Below, piece after piece: positions 39,174 through 48,026 of a stretch of DNA of 64,000 bases. Numbering within the stretch: the first letter of the stretch is position 1; each line of letters begins with the position of its first letter. Position numbers and translations under genes: made by a program. This stretch comes from Methylococcales bacterium (GTDB lineage Bacteria > Pseudomonadota > Gammaproteobacteria > Methylococcales > Methylomonadaceae), in assembly GCA_026399015.1 (NCBI GenBank), contig JAPLRS010000011.1:1-64000 (forward strand). Direction: 5' to 3'. The notes under the pieces are model-generated. The model was not told where the DNA came from, did no database searches, and saw only the letters and a list, made by a program, of their open reading frames with translations.

Positions 39174-39580
39174 GCTTTTAATACCAAAACCATCAGTTTA
39201 TTAATCAAATTACATCGTATTGATATTAAAGCTCCAGCTTATGATATCAATACAACGGGGATTAATATCTTTAGTCGTATTTATGATATCAATTCGACCA
39301 GATGTAGTATATAAACTTGTTTTTTTTATGTGAAATTATCCAATTTTAATATCAAAAGCCACATTCTTGATACTGTTAACAACTTTTTTGATATCTAATC
39401 TGTTATTTTATATATCACATCGCTTTGATTTAATATCTCATCAGGTCAATCAGATACTACAACTGACTATATTTATACCTTGTCAGTTTAAGATCACATC
39501 ATAAGTATTGATAATATAGGTTTAATATTTGATTTCATAACATATAGGGTTACTTTAAAAGCCCCCTTAATAACAGACAT
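39174..39580. repeat. Array of about sixteen 21-bp units with an NATATC core
   Basis: A degenerate hexamer starts at 39180, 39201, 39222, 39243, 39264, 39285, 39306, 39327, 39348, 39369, 39390, 39411, 39432, 39453, 39474 and 39495, each exactly 21 bp on. The hexamers are AATACC, TTAATC, GATATT, GATATC, AATATC, GATATC, AGTATA, TATGTG, AATATC, GATACT, GATATC, TATATC, AATATC, GATACT, TATACC and CACATC. A second fixed point is a C or G ten bases into the unit in nearly every case, although the region is very AT-rich. The 15 bp between hexamers otherwise differ. Two more units (GATAAT 39510, GATTTC 39531) follow in a phase shifted by 6 bp. The 13-mer at 39239-39251 recurs exactly at 39281-39293. 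In the frame that reads the hexamers as two codons, stops occur at 39312, 39396, 39426 and 39486, so no intact protein is encoded. Nature unknown. Confidence 0.75.
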
Positions 39581-39614
39581 AAAAAAAGCCTTACATCTTC
39601 ATGTAAAGCTTTTT
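39581..39614 (-). terminator. Intrinsic terminator of the dedA gene
   Basis: Arms 39583-39596 and 39601-39614 pair (AAAAAGC-TTACAT with ATGTAA-GCTTTTT, one mismatch) around a CTTC loop. On the minus strand a T-run of seven follows. It lies 34 bp past the dedA stop and marks the right limit of the periodic array. Confidence 0.8.
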
Positions 39615-39648
39615 GGTCTAGAGATGTTTTCTTATTACTGAAAACAAC

Positions 39649-40239
39649 TTATTGAAAGCGTGCTTTTCTCTTCTCTAAAAAATACATCTCAAGTTTACTA
39701 AAGTAGTAATACAAGCCATAAAGGAATCCACCGGCAATGGGCAATGCAAAATACCAATGGGCTTTTGCAAAAGCTAATAATTCTAAAATTTGTGCACCAT
39801 ATATATAAGCTGGCGTAACAGTAATTGCCGCCCATACCCAAGCACTTAATAGATTAATAAAAGCGAATTTTTTAGCAGAATATTTAGTGATGCCAATCGA
39901 CATAGGTATAACGGTTCGTAAACCGTACATATAACGCTGTAAGAAAATAATTGGCCAGCCGTATTTTCTTAATAACAAATGCGCGATAGCAAATTTAATT
40001 CTTTGATTATGAAGTTTACGCTGAATATAGCCTTTATTAAATCGACCAATATAAAAATAAATTTGATCACCCGTAAAACCACCTAATCCAGCGACAAATA
40101 TCGTCATAAAATATTGCATGTCTCCAGTATGAGACATGATCCCCCCCATGATGAGGCCCATTTCACCTTCAAGAATACTCCAAAGAAATAAAATGATATA
40201 ACCATATTCTTTTAGCAACTCTATAAAAAACTCTTCCAT
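39649..40239 (-). CDS. DedA-family membrane protein
   Basis: 196 residues with several membrane segments. The family pattern is seen in GGFTGDQIYFYIGR and in QRYMYGLRTVIPMSIGITK. DedA proteins act as lipid carrier (undecaprenyl phosphate or phospholipid) flippases and affect proton-motive force. It is transcribed alone and ends at the hairpin above. Confidence 0.88.
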   Translation of the reverse strand: MEEFFIELLKEYGYIILFLWSILEGEMGLIMGGIMSHTGDMQYFMTIFVAGLGGFTGDQIYFYIGRFNKGYIQRKLHNQRIKFAIAHLLLRKYGWPIIFLQRYMYGLRTVIPMSIGITKYSAKKFAFINLLSAWVWAAITVTPAYIYGAQILELLAFAKAHWYFALPIAGGFLYGLYYYFSKLEMYFLEKRKARFQ

Positions 40240-40486
40240 ATTAACCTTTATTTTTGTTGATCAATCGCAACACTCCTAGGTAATTAAATGTTAACCCATG
40301 CGATCATTTTATGAGGTTCGCTATATTAGCATAGCCATTTATTAATTGACTGAATTCAGGTTTTTATTAGGGGGATTTATTTAATCAACTTATGAGATTA
40401 CTACACATTTATATTTAGATTCTAAATATTTGTATTAGATAAATATGAAAAATCAAAACTTAAAACAATGCTTTTCTTGTCATATA

Positions 40487-40678
40487 TTAAATGGAATTAA
40501 TAAAATCCATTAGAACCAGCATTAACTCATCATCCTCTAAAGCTAACAACTCCACAAACTGCGTTTTCTTTAGCTCAGAGGATGTTGAATAACGGGTTTC
40601 CAAATAATCCATTAAAAGTAAATCTAACTCTTTAGTGCCTCGCCTACATCGCCACCTAAGCTTAGATAACTCTACCAT
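40487..40678 (-). CDS. sdhE: Succinate dehydrogenase flavinylation factor SdhE
   Basis: 63 residues, somewhat short for the family (about 85). The RGxxE motif needed for flavin attachment to SdhA is visible as RRGTKELD near 13-20, and FVELLALEDDEL is typical. It overlaps sdhB by one base and ends the sdhCDAB operon. It promotes covalent FAD loading onto SdhA. Confidence 0.9.
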   Translation of the reverse strand: MVELSKLRWRCRRGTKELDLLLMDYLETRYSTSSELKKTQFVELLALEDDELMLVLMDFINSI

Positions 40679-41463
40679 TAGCCCAGTTTTCTTTGCACTA
40701 ATAATTTTTTAGTTTCTGCAATTGCTTTGGCAGGATTCAAGCCCTTAGGACAGGTATCTGTACAATTCATAATTGTATGACAACGATACAATTTAAACGG
40801 ATCTTCAAGTTCGTCAAGGCGCTCTCCGGTATTTTCATCACGACTATCCACTAACCATCGATACGCTTGCAATAAGACAGCAGGCCCTAAATAACGCTCG
40901 CCATTCCACCAATAACTTGGACAACTTGTTGAGCAACATGCGCATAAAACACATTCATATAAGCCATCTAATACCTCACGATCTTCTTTACTTTGTAAGC
41001 GTTCAGTATCTGACGGTGCTGGCGTTTGTGTTTCTATCCAGGGTTTAATTGAAGCATATTGCGCATAAAAATGCGTCATATCTGGCACTAAATCCTTTAC
41101 CACTTCCATATGAGGTAAAGGAAATATCTTTATGGTATCCGAATATTCATCAATGGCTTTTGTACAAACCAGCGTATTTTTACCATTAACATTCATAGCA
41201 CAAGATCCGCATACACCTTCTCGACAAGAGCGTCTGAAGGTTAAGCTACTATCAACTTCATTTTTAATCTTTAAGATAGCATCTAATACCATAGGTCCAC
41301 AGTTATCCATATCTAACTCATAAATATCGATACGAGGATTTTCTGCAGTTTCAGGATCCCAGCGATACACCTCAAATCGCCGAACATTTTTAGCGGCTTC
41401 TGGTGCTTTATAGGTGGTCCCTTTAATTAAGGTTGAATTCTTCGGTAAGGTGAACTCTGCCAT
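40678..41463 (-). CDS. sdhB: Succinate dehydrogenase iron-sulfur subunit
   Basis: 261 residues. Three cluster motifs are complete: [2Fe-2S] [15 protein letters not shown] with a later Cys, [4Fe-4S] [12 protein letters not shown], and [3Fe-4S] [14 protein letters not shown]. It carries electrons from SdhA to the membrane quinone site. Its start overlaps the sdhA stop by one base. Confidence 0.97.
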   Translation of the reverse strand: MAEFTLPKNSTLIKGTTYKAPEAAKNVRRFEVYRWDPETAENPRIDIYELDMDNCGPMVLDAILKIKNEVDSSLTFRRSCREGVCGSCAMNVNGKNTLVCTKAIDEYSDTIKIFPLPHMEVVKDLVPDMTHFYAQYASIKPWIETQTPAPSDTERLQSKEDREVLDGLYECVLCACCSTSCPSYWWNGERYLGPAVLLQAYRWLVDSRDENTGERLDELEDPFKLYRCHTIMNCTDTCPKGLNPAKAIAETKKLLVQRKLG

Positions 41464-43247
41464 TAGTAAACCCTCTCTTTTGGTGGGATAGCATCAACTT
41501 CATCCGTTAAGGTATATAAATGCACAGGACGATAATCAATTTTTACCGCCTCCTCTTGCATCCAAGTCAGAGTATGTTTTAACCACTCATCATCATCTCG
41601 GTGCGGATAATCTTCTCGGGCATGACCGCCACGACTTTCATGTCGATTACCCGCCGCATTAATAGTGACATTAGCTTGGCATAATAAATTATCCAATTCT
41701 AAAGCTTCAACTAAATCAGTATTCCAAATTAAGGATTTATCTTTAACACCGACTTCAGAAAATGACTGTTTAATATCTGCCATAGCAGCAATACCCTCGT
41801 CTAAAGTAGCTTGAGTTCTGAATACCGCCGCTTTAGTTTGCATAGTTTTTTGCATTGCCAATCGAATATCTGACACACTCCGAGGTCCATTCGCATTTCT
41901 TATATTTTCAAACCTAGCCAAAGCAGCATCACAAGCATCTTTCGCTAACGGTTTCTGAGCAGTACCCGGCTTAATCAACTCAGCACATCGAATGGCCGCT
42001 GATCGACCAAATACCACTAAATCTAATAATGAGTTAGAGCCTAAACGATTCGCACCATGCACTGACACGCATGCGGCCTCCCCAATCGCCATTAACCCCG
42101 GCACGACTTTATCGGGATTGCCATCTTCTAAAGTCACCACTTCTGCTTTGTAGTTAGTAGGTATACCACCCATGTTGTAATGCACGGTAGGTAAAACGGG
42201 GATAGGTTCTTTAGTAACATCTACACCCGCAAAAATTTTAGAGGTTTCTGCAATGCCGGGTAAACGTTCGTTGATTAAGGCAGGGTCCAAATGTTCGATA
42301 TGTAAATAAATATGATCTTTGTCCTTACCTACGCCTCGCCCTTCCTGTATTTCAATGGTCATCGCACGACTCACCACATCGCGTGAGGCTAAGTCTTTTG
42401 CATGCGGGGCGTATCTTTCCATAAATCGCTCACCTTCTGAGTTGGTTAAATAACCACCCTCACCTCTTACCCCTTCGGTAATTAAACACCCCGAACCATA
42501 AATACCAGTGGGATGAAATTGGATAAACTCCATATCTTGTAAAGGTAAGCCAGCACGTAATACCATCGCATTACCATCACCAGTCACTGTATGTGCAGAC
42601 GTACAAGAAAAATAGCTTCGACCATAACCGCCAGTTGCTAAAACAGTCACGTGCGCTTTAAATAAATGCATAGAACCATCGTCTAAACACCACGCCAAGA
42701 CCCCGCGACATTCACCATTCTCCATGATTAAATCAAGTACGATGTATTCAACAAAAAACTCAGCATTATGTTTTAAAGCTTGCTGATATAAAGTGTGTAA
42801 TATCGCATGACCGGTTTTATCAGCAGCAGCACAAGTTCTTTGGGCTTGACCTTTGCCATAATGGGTAGTCATCCCGCCAAAGGCTCTTTGATAAATTTTT
42901 CCATCTTCTGTTCTAGAAAATGGCACACCATAATGTTCAAGCTCTATAACTGCTGGGATAGCTTCACGACACATATACTCAATAGCGTCTTGGTCACCTA
43001 ACCAATCAGAACCTTTGATGGTGTCGTACATATGAAAACGCCAATCATCTTCACCCATGTTACCTAAAGCGGCACTAATTCCCCCTTGCGCAGCGACGGT
43101 ATGACTACGGGTAGGAAATACCTTGGTCAAACAAGCGGTTTTTAGACCTTTTTCTGCCATTCCAAAAGTAGCTCTAAGACCTGCACCTCCGGCACCTACA
43201 ACGACCACATCGTAAGTATGTTCAATAATTTTATAATCTGCTGGCAT
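41463..43247 (-). CDS. sdhA: Succinate dehydrogenase flavoprotein subunit
   Basis: 594 residues. The covalent FAD histidine is in [15 protein letters not shown]; the Rossmann motif [14 protein letters not shown] and active-site [23 protein letters not shown], follow. It oxidises succinate to fumarate. It begins three bases after sdhD and is followed by sdhB and sdhE. Confidence 0.98.
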   Translation of the reverse strand: MPADYKIIEHTYDVVVVGAGGAGLRATFGMAEKGLKTACLTKVFPTRSHTVAAQGGISAALGNMGEDDWRFHMYDTIKGSDWLGDQDAIEYMCREAIPAVIELEHYGVPFSRTEDGKIYQRAFGGMTTHYGKGQAQRTCAAADKTGHAILHTLYQQALKHNAEFFVEYIVLDLIMENGECRGVLAWCLDDGSMHLFKAHVTVLATGGYGRSYFSCTSAHTVTGDGNAMVLRAGLPLQDMEFIQFHPTGIYGSGCLITEGVRGEGGYLTNSEGERFMERYAPHAKDLASRDVVSRAMTIEIQEGRGVGKDKDHIYLHIEHLDPALINERLPGIAETSKIFAGVDVTKEPIPVLPTVHYNMGGIPTNYKAEVVTLEDGNPDKVVPGLMAIGEAACVSVHGANRLGSNSLLDLVVFGRSAAIRCAELIKPGTAQKPLAKDACDAALARFENIRNANGPRSVSDIRLAMQKTMQTKAAVFRTQATLDEGIAAMADIKQSFSEVGVKDKSLIWNTDLVEALELDNLLCQANVTINAAGNRHESRGGHAREDYPHRDDDEWLKHTLTWMQEEAVKIDYRPVHLYTLTDEVDAIPPKERVY

Positions 43248-43250
43248 GAA

Positions 43251-43631
43251 TTATCCTATTGATATTAGACGAAACACGACAACGATTGCTGCCAGTGCCA
43301 AAAATATAAAAACTAAATTGACTAACCAAATGCTAATAATTTTTGCTGACTCAACGGCAACATAATCTTCAATCACCACTTGCAAACCTAAAGCTGAATG
43401 ATAAAAAACCGCAACAATCCACGCTAAAATACACACCGTATTAAAGGGGCTTGCCAGCCAAGTTACGGTTTCTTGAAAAGTAGCAGTTAAACTTAAATCA
43501 AGAAAAATAATTAAACTAAAGGATAAGGGAATTAAAGCTACAGCTGTTACCCGTTGCATCCACCAATGAAAGGTTCCCGTTTTAGCAGAACCCAAACCAC
43601 GCACATTTGCTAAAGGCGATCTATATTGCAT
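43251..43631 (-). CDS. sdhD: Succinate dehydrogenase membrane anchor SdhD
   Basis: 126 residues with three membrane helices. The helix with AVFYHSALGLQVVIEDYV contains the conserved heme/quinone-side His and Tyr/Asp pattern. It pairs with SdhC to hold heme b and the ubiquinone site. It starts 14 bp after sdhC. Confidence 0.92.
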   Translation of the reverse strand: MQYRSPLANVRGLGSAKTGTFHWWMQRVTAVALIPLSFSLIIFLDLSLTATFQETVTWLASPFNTVCILAWIVAVFYHSALGLQVVIEDYVAVESAKIISIWLVNLVFIFLALAAIVVVFRLISIG

Positions 43632-43645
43632 ATTGAGTCCTTAAC

Positions 43646-44023
43646 TTATATGAAGAGAAAAATTATTAAGGTGAGCAACAAAGAAATCGTAAGTTCAACA
43701 AGGGCGTAACGATTTAATGTTTCACGATCAAAACTTTTACCTGCATCCCATACTAAATGTCGGACACCGTGACATAAATGAAAAAATAGCGCGTAAATAA
43801 ATCCCCAATACACAAGTTTTGCCAACCACTGTTGCATAAAACTTTGTAATTCAAGATACGAAACGGGGCCAGCCAAAATCACATGTAACAAATAAACAAA
43901 AAAGATTAGTCCGACAGATAAGATAACACCCGTCATGCGGTGTGTTATAGAGATAATGCCTGTTAGAGGCAATCGATAGACTTGCAGATGCGGAGAAATA
44001 GGTCTGCTATTTTTTCTTACCAT
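43646..44023 (-). CDS. sdhC: Succinate dehydrogenase cytochrome b556 subunit SdhC
   Basis: 125 residues, three membrane helices. RPISPHLQVYRLP and SITHRMTGVIL are the family start, and HLCHGVRHLVWD holds the heme-b histidine. A GTG at 44062 would add 13 residues; ATG 44023 gives the conserved start MVRKNSRPISPH and is preferred. It is the first gene of sdhCDAB-sdhE. Confidence 0.92.
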   Translation of the reverse strand: MVRKNSRPISPHLQVYRLPLTGIISITHRMTGVILSVGLIFFVYLLHVILAGPVSYLELQSFMQQWLAKLVYWGFIYALFFHLCHGVRHLVWDAGKSFDRETLNRYALVELTISLLLTLIIFLFI

Positions 44024-44206
44024 TTTATTACCCAGTTGTTGTTTATAAAAATATGCACACACTTCTATAATAAAGATATAGAAGTACTAACCTTAAAGCT
44101 CAAATGACAGCCACTCAATGAGCCTATCTATTTAGTTTATTTCTTGCTCAAATTTGATGTCTATAAATTGACACAATTGATGTGCAAGTAGCGCAAAACA
44201 ACAACT

Positions 44207-44240
44207 AAGAAGGTATAGAACCTCTGCTCTATACCTTCTT
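44207..44240 (-). terminator. 13-bp hairpin between the PepSY-like gene and sdhC
   Basis: AAGAAGGTATAGA (44207-44219) pairs perfectly with TCTATACCTTCTT (44228-44240). It lies just past the stop of the PepSY-like gene. The tract behind it is T/G-mixed, so termination may be partial. Confidence 0.65.
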
Positions 44241-44252
44241 ACATGCTTCACA

Positions 44253-44726
44253 TTAAATACGATCTTTTTGAAGAATATCGCCTTTATGACTTACCACTAT
44301 GCCCCAAGACTCACCTGAAGCATTAACAATTAGATCATAGTCTTCACCTACACCATTTGGATTAACGACTAAAATCGCTTCTTTAATAGTGTAATTATTA
44401 AAAAGTGCTTTAAGGTGGTCATAAGCAATTGCCGGCATCATGTTAGCAGTGGTTACATTATTAGCACCTACAAAAAAATTTCCATTAGTTCTATATAACT
44501 CAATTAAAACTTCTTTGTCTTTCTCTTCTTTAAAACTAATTTCTATTAATGCTTGCTTAAAATGAGTTTTTTTCTCAGCTGAAATATCAAGTGCATTAGG
44601 ATGTTTTTTATAGAATTTCTCTAAGACGGGGGCTGGAATAGCATCTTTTGTTATAACTTCTGCAGAAACAGAAGCTGATGACATTGATAGAACTATTAAA
44701 CCTAGACTTAAAAATTTATTACGCAT
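44253..44726 (-). CDS. Secreted PepSY-like small protein
   Basis: 157 residues. A signal peptide (1-22, ending VSA) is followed by a domain with two alpha/beta repeats reminiscent of PepSY-like (DUF2874) periplasmic proteins: VLEKFYKKHPNALDISAEKK and VLIELYRTNGNF. Function is unknown. It stands alone between the sdh operon and the COG3146 gene. Confidence 0.6.
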   Translation of the reverse strand: MRNKFLSLGLIVLSMSSASVSAEVITKDAIPAPVLEKFYKKHPNALDISAEKKTHFKQALIEISFKEEKDKEVLIELYRTNGNFFVGANNVTTANMMPAIAYDHLKALFNNYTIKEAILVVNPNGVGEDYDLIVNASGESWGIVVSHKGDILQKDRI

Positions 44727-44926
44727 TAGCTTAGTTACCTGGTTATGATTATTATTAATTAATTTTTATTATTTTGAACATCTATCTTTCAGCAGTTTCT
44801 TTTGCCTGATGTCGTTATAGCATTTTTTCAAAAAAATTCTATTATTTTTTACTAAAAACTAATAAATTAATTGTCAGAACGATGAGTAATGTTATCCTAC
44901 TAATTTAAGCTTTTAAATTCATTTCA

Positions 44927-46054
44927 ATGAAAATAAGACAATTATCAAGTATTTCAGATATAAATGTCTTAGACTGGAATAAACTAGCAGGTAAATCTTA
45001 CCCCTTTTTAAAGCATGAGTTTTTACACGCACTTGAAAAAAGTGGAGCTGTATCAAAAAAAACAGGCTGGTTGCCTGCACACCTGATCATCTTAAAAGCA
45101 AATAAAATGATTGCATTTATGCCTCTATACATTAAGAATCATTCTTGGGGAGAATATGTTTTTGATCACCAATGGGCTTCTGCATATTATCAAAATGGCT
45201 TTGAATATTACCCTAAGTACTTAACTGCGATTCCATTTACCCCCTGTCAAGGCCCCCGCATTGTTGTCAATGATTCATATAACGCAGAGGAAATCTATAA
45301 CCTTTTTTTAAAAACCATTCAACAATTAGCCTTAGAACAAAATATATCCTCTTGGCACTGTCTATTTCCAAACCAAGACCAAATTTCTAGATTGAATAAA
45401 CTAGAGGTTAATATTCGTGAAGGTACTCAATTTCAATGGTTTAATCAAAACTATCAGGACTTTGATGACTTCTTATCAGTATTAACTTCTAGTAAACGCA
45501 AGATGATTAAGCGTGAACGTAAACGCATTGCTGAACAAGGCATGACGTTAATTCAGTTAAATGGTGCTGAAGTTACTGAGGCTCAATGGGAAACGTTCTT
45601 TAATTTTTATACGATGACCTATTTAAAAAAAGGTTCAGAGCCGTATTTAACACTGGAGTTTTTTTTAGATATAGCCCGAACGATGGGGGAGCAATTATTG
45701 TTGGTCTTCGCCCTAAATAATCAACGACCTGTTGCGGCTGCCTTAAGTTTTATCGGCTCAGATACTTTATATGGCCGCTACTGGGGCTGTTATGAAGAAT
45801 ATCACAGTCTACATTTTGAAACTTGCTATTACCAAGGTATTGATTATTGTATTCAGCAGCAACTAAAGCGCTTTGACTCTGGCGCGCAAGGCGAACATAA
45901 AATAGCCCGTGGATTTGAGCCAGTGACCACCTATTCAGCACATTGGATAAAGGATAGTGGCTTTGCCGATGCAATTGGAAGATTTTTAGAACGCGAAAAA
46001 ATCGCTACCCAACAATACAAAGCCAATGCGTCAGCTTATTTACCCTTTAAATAA
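44927..46054 (+). CDS. COG3146 FemAB/GNAT-like acyltransferase
   Basis: 375 residues of the COG3146 (DUF482) family, annotated as peptidoglycan biosynthesis or N-acetyltransferase-like. Family landmarks are FLKHEFLHALEKSG, FTPCQGPRI, FLSVLTSSKRKMIKRERK, FYQGIDYCI-like YYQGIDYCIQ and GAQGEHKIARGFEP. The fold is that of FemABX aminoacyl transferases; the substrate is not established. It converges on rsmD three bases away. Confidence 0.85.
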   Translation: MKIRQLSSISDINVLDWNKLAGKSYPFLKHEFLHALEKSGAVSKKTGWLPAHLIILKANKMIAFMPLYIKNHSWGEYVFDHQWASAYYQNGFEYYPKYLTAIPFTPCQGPRIVVNDSYNAEEIYNLFLKTIQQLALEQNISSWHCLFPNQDQISRLNKLEVNIREGTQFQWFNQNYQDFDDFLSVLTSSKRKMIKRERKRIAEQGMTLIQLNGAEVTEAQWETFFNFYTMTYLKKGSEPYLTLEFFLDIARTMGEQLLLVFALNNQRPVAAALSFIGSDTLYGRYWGCYEEYHSLHFETCYYQGIDYCIQQQLKRFDSGAQGEHKIARGFEPVTTYSAHWIKDSGFADAIGRFLEREKIATQQYKANASAYLPFK

Positions 46055-46057
46055 AAA

Positions 46058-46612
46058 TCAGCCTTGCCGCTCAAATAAATGATACCCCACCTCACCAGCA
46101 ACTTTACTTTTTAATAATTGCCAATTATCGGGCATACCCTCTAGTTTTAAACTACTTTCAACTTCAACATAAATCTTGGCCTGCGAACTGAGCCAACCTT
46201 TATCTTCAAGCCACTGGCATGTTTGCAAAGCTAACCCTTGTTGAAACGGCGGATCAATGAATACCACATCAAAAATCTCTGAATTACCAGCAAGATAACG
46301 AAAAACGTCTGATTGTACAATTTTTATCTGTTTAGCCTCTAAAGCAACGGCATTTTCTTTTAATACTCGACAAGCTAAGGGATTATTCTCAACTTGCACC
46401 ACTGCTTTAGCACCTCTAGAAGCTGCTTCAAAACTTAAAGCCCCGCTACCTGAATATAAATCTAGACAGCGACTACTTAAAATATCATTACGTAGCCAAT
46501 TAAATAAAGTTTCTCTTACCCTAGCGGGGGTTGGTCTTAACCCTGGCGCGTCGTCAAAATGAATTGATCGACTACGCCAGTCTCCACCAATAATTTTTAA
46601 TTTATTTGCCAC
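46058..46612 (-). CDS. rsmD: 16S rRNA (guanine(966)-N2)-methyltransferase RsmD
   Basis: 184 residues. IIGGDWRSRSI, RPTPARVRETLFNWL, the AdoMet motif LDLYSGSGALSFEA and the catalytic DPPF are diagnostic. It methylates G966 of 16S rRNA. Its start overlaps the end of the upstream M16 gene by 11 bp, so the three minus-strand genes form an operon. Confidence 0.96.
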   Translation of the reverse strand: MANKLKIIGGDWRSRSIHFDDAPGLRPTPARVRETLFNWLRNDILSSRCLDLYSGSGALSFEAASRGAKAVVQVENNPLACRVLKENAVALEAKQIKIVQSDVFRYLAGNSEIFDVVFIDPPFQQGLALQTCQWLEDKGWLSSQAKIYVEVESSLKLEGMPDNWQLLKSKVAGEVGYHLFERQG

Positions 46613-48026
46613 TATTATCCGACACCTTACCTACAGTGACTGTTTGCAATATCTGCAAATTAACACGACGTTTAAAAGCTTCTGAGATAGACGCCTTTGT
46701 TACTTTTTCAACATTTTGCTGAAAAGTATCTAAATAGTCTAAAGGCAACTCATAAAAACCAATCATACTCACATAGCTAGCCAATTTCTTGTTTGTATCT
46801 GAGCGTAAAGCAAAACCACCAGTAATATTCTTTTTTGCTGCATTTAACTCTTCAACACTAGGACCTTTATTTATAAACTCAGCTAAGGTTTGATTTACAA
46901 CATCTAAGGCCTCATTAGTTTGATCATTACGAGTTTGCAAACTAATCATAAATGGACCCGGTTTAGCTAAAGGTACAAAATTACTTGAAGCGGTATACGC
47001 TAAACCACGCTTTTCCCGTACCTCATCAAATAACTTAGACACCAATCCGCTACCACCTAAAATATGGTTACCAACATACAGATTAAAATAATCAGGATCT
47101 TTACGGTAACTTCCAGGTAAACCAACTAACACATGAGTTTGTGTTGATGGAAAATCAATCTGAAACTTAGCTAAATGATCCGGAAGTTTTACATCAGGAA
47201 GAGCCGCTGGTTTTTTACCAACAGGTAAGCCAGTTAATAACTTTTCAGCAGTTTGCTCCGCTTGAACCTTAGTTAAATCGCCGACAATAACCACAATCGC
47301 ATTTGCTGCAACATAATATTTCTTGTAGAAATCTCGCACATCAGATATCTTAAAACTTGACACAGTTTTAAGATCGCCAGTACCAGGATGACCATAAGGA
47401 TGATCACCGTATAGAGCTTTATTAAAAGCAATACTCGCTTGCGCAGCTGGGGACTCTTCTTGTTGTTTTAAACCCGCTAGAGTTCGACTTTTTTCTCTTT
47501 TAAAATCGGCCTCTTTAAACAAAGGCTGAGTTAAAATAGTATGAGCAGTTTCTAAAGCAGTAGCAAATAAAGCCGGCTCAGTTAATGTTCTTAAGGACAA
47601 AGTTGCCATATCCATAGAACTAGCAACCCCAAATTGAGCACCCACACTTTCAAAACGCTGAGCGATTTCATCCGCATTCCATTTCCCTGCTCCAGTATCT
47701 AACATGCCAGCTGTTAACTCAGCTATACCAAATTGCTGACCATCATTAGCACTACCTGCGTTAAATACCACTTGTATGTCTGCCATAGGCAGGCCTTCAG
47801 CGCGGACAAAATACACCCGCGCACCTTGAGATGTTTGCCAATGCTCAATCTTGCTAGTGACATGTACAGCACTTTGTGCAACTTCAGGCGCTTTTGGAGT
47901 GACTGAGACAGGTGTCGCATCTGACTTAATTTCTTGAGCAGTATTACAGGCAGTCAGTAAAACACTCGTCGCTAACAAGCAACCAATTGCCATAAATTTT
48001 CCGTTATTTAACAGTCTAATACGCAT
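46602..48026 (-). CDS. M16 peptidase-like lipoprotein without the zinc motif
   Basis: 474 residues. A lipobox (LLTACN) places the lipidated Cys near residue 27. The M16 fold is clear (VVFNAGSANDGQQFGIAELT, KSRTLAGLKQQEESPAAQA, YYVAANAIVVIVGD) but where active members have HxxEH this one has GIAELTAGMLD, so it is not a zinc peptidase. It starts at the stop of the active partner gene (one-base overlap) and probably forms a heterodimer with it. Confidence 0.88.
   Translation of the reverse strand: MRIRLLNNGKFMAIGCLLATSVLLTACNTAQEIKSDATPVSVTPKAPEVAQSAVHVTSKIEHWQTSQGARVYFVRAEGLPMADIQVVFNAGSANDGQQFGIAELTAGMLDTGAGKWNADEIAQRFESVGAQFGVASSMDMATLSLRTLTEPALFATALETAHTILTQPLFKEADFKREKSRTLAGLKQQEESPAAQASIAFNKALYGDHPYGHPGTGDLKTVSSFKISDVRDFYKKYYVAANAIVVIVGDLTKVQAEQTAEKLLTGLPVGKKPAALPDVKLPDHLAKFQIDFPSTQTHVLVGLPGSYRKDPDYFNLYVGNHILGGSGLVSKLFDEVREKRGLAYTASSNFVPLAKPGPFMISLQTRNDQTNEALDVVNQTLAEFINKGPSVEELNAAKKNITGGFALRSDTNKKLASYVSMIGFYELPLDYLDTFQQNVEKVTKASISEAFKRRVNLQILQTVTVGKVSDNSGK

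Noticed and set aside
39174-39580. CRISPR array
   Set aside because: The recurring element is only 6-8 bp and degenerate, the step is 21 bp, and no cas gene is near.
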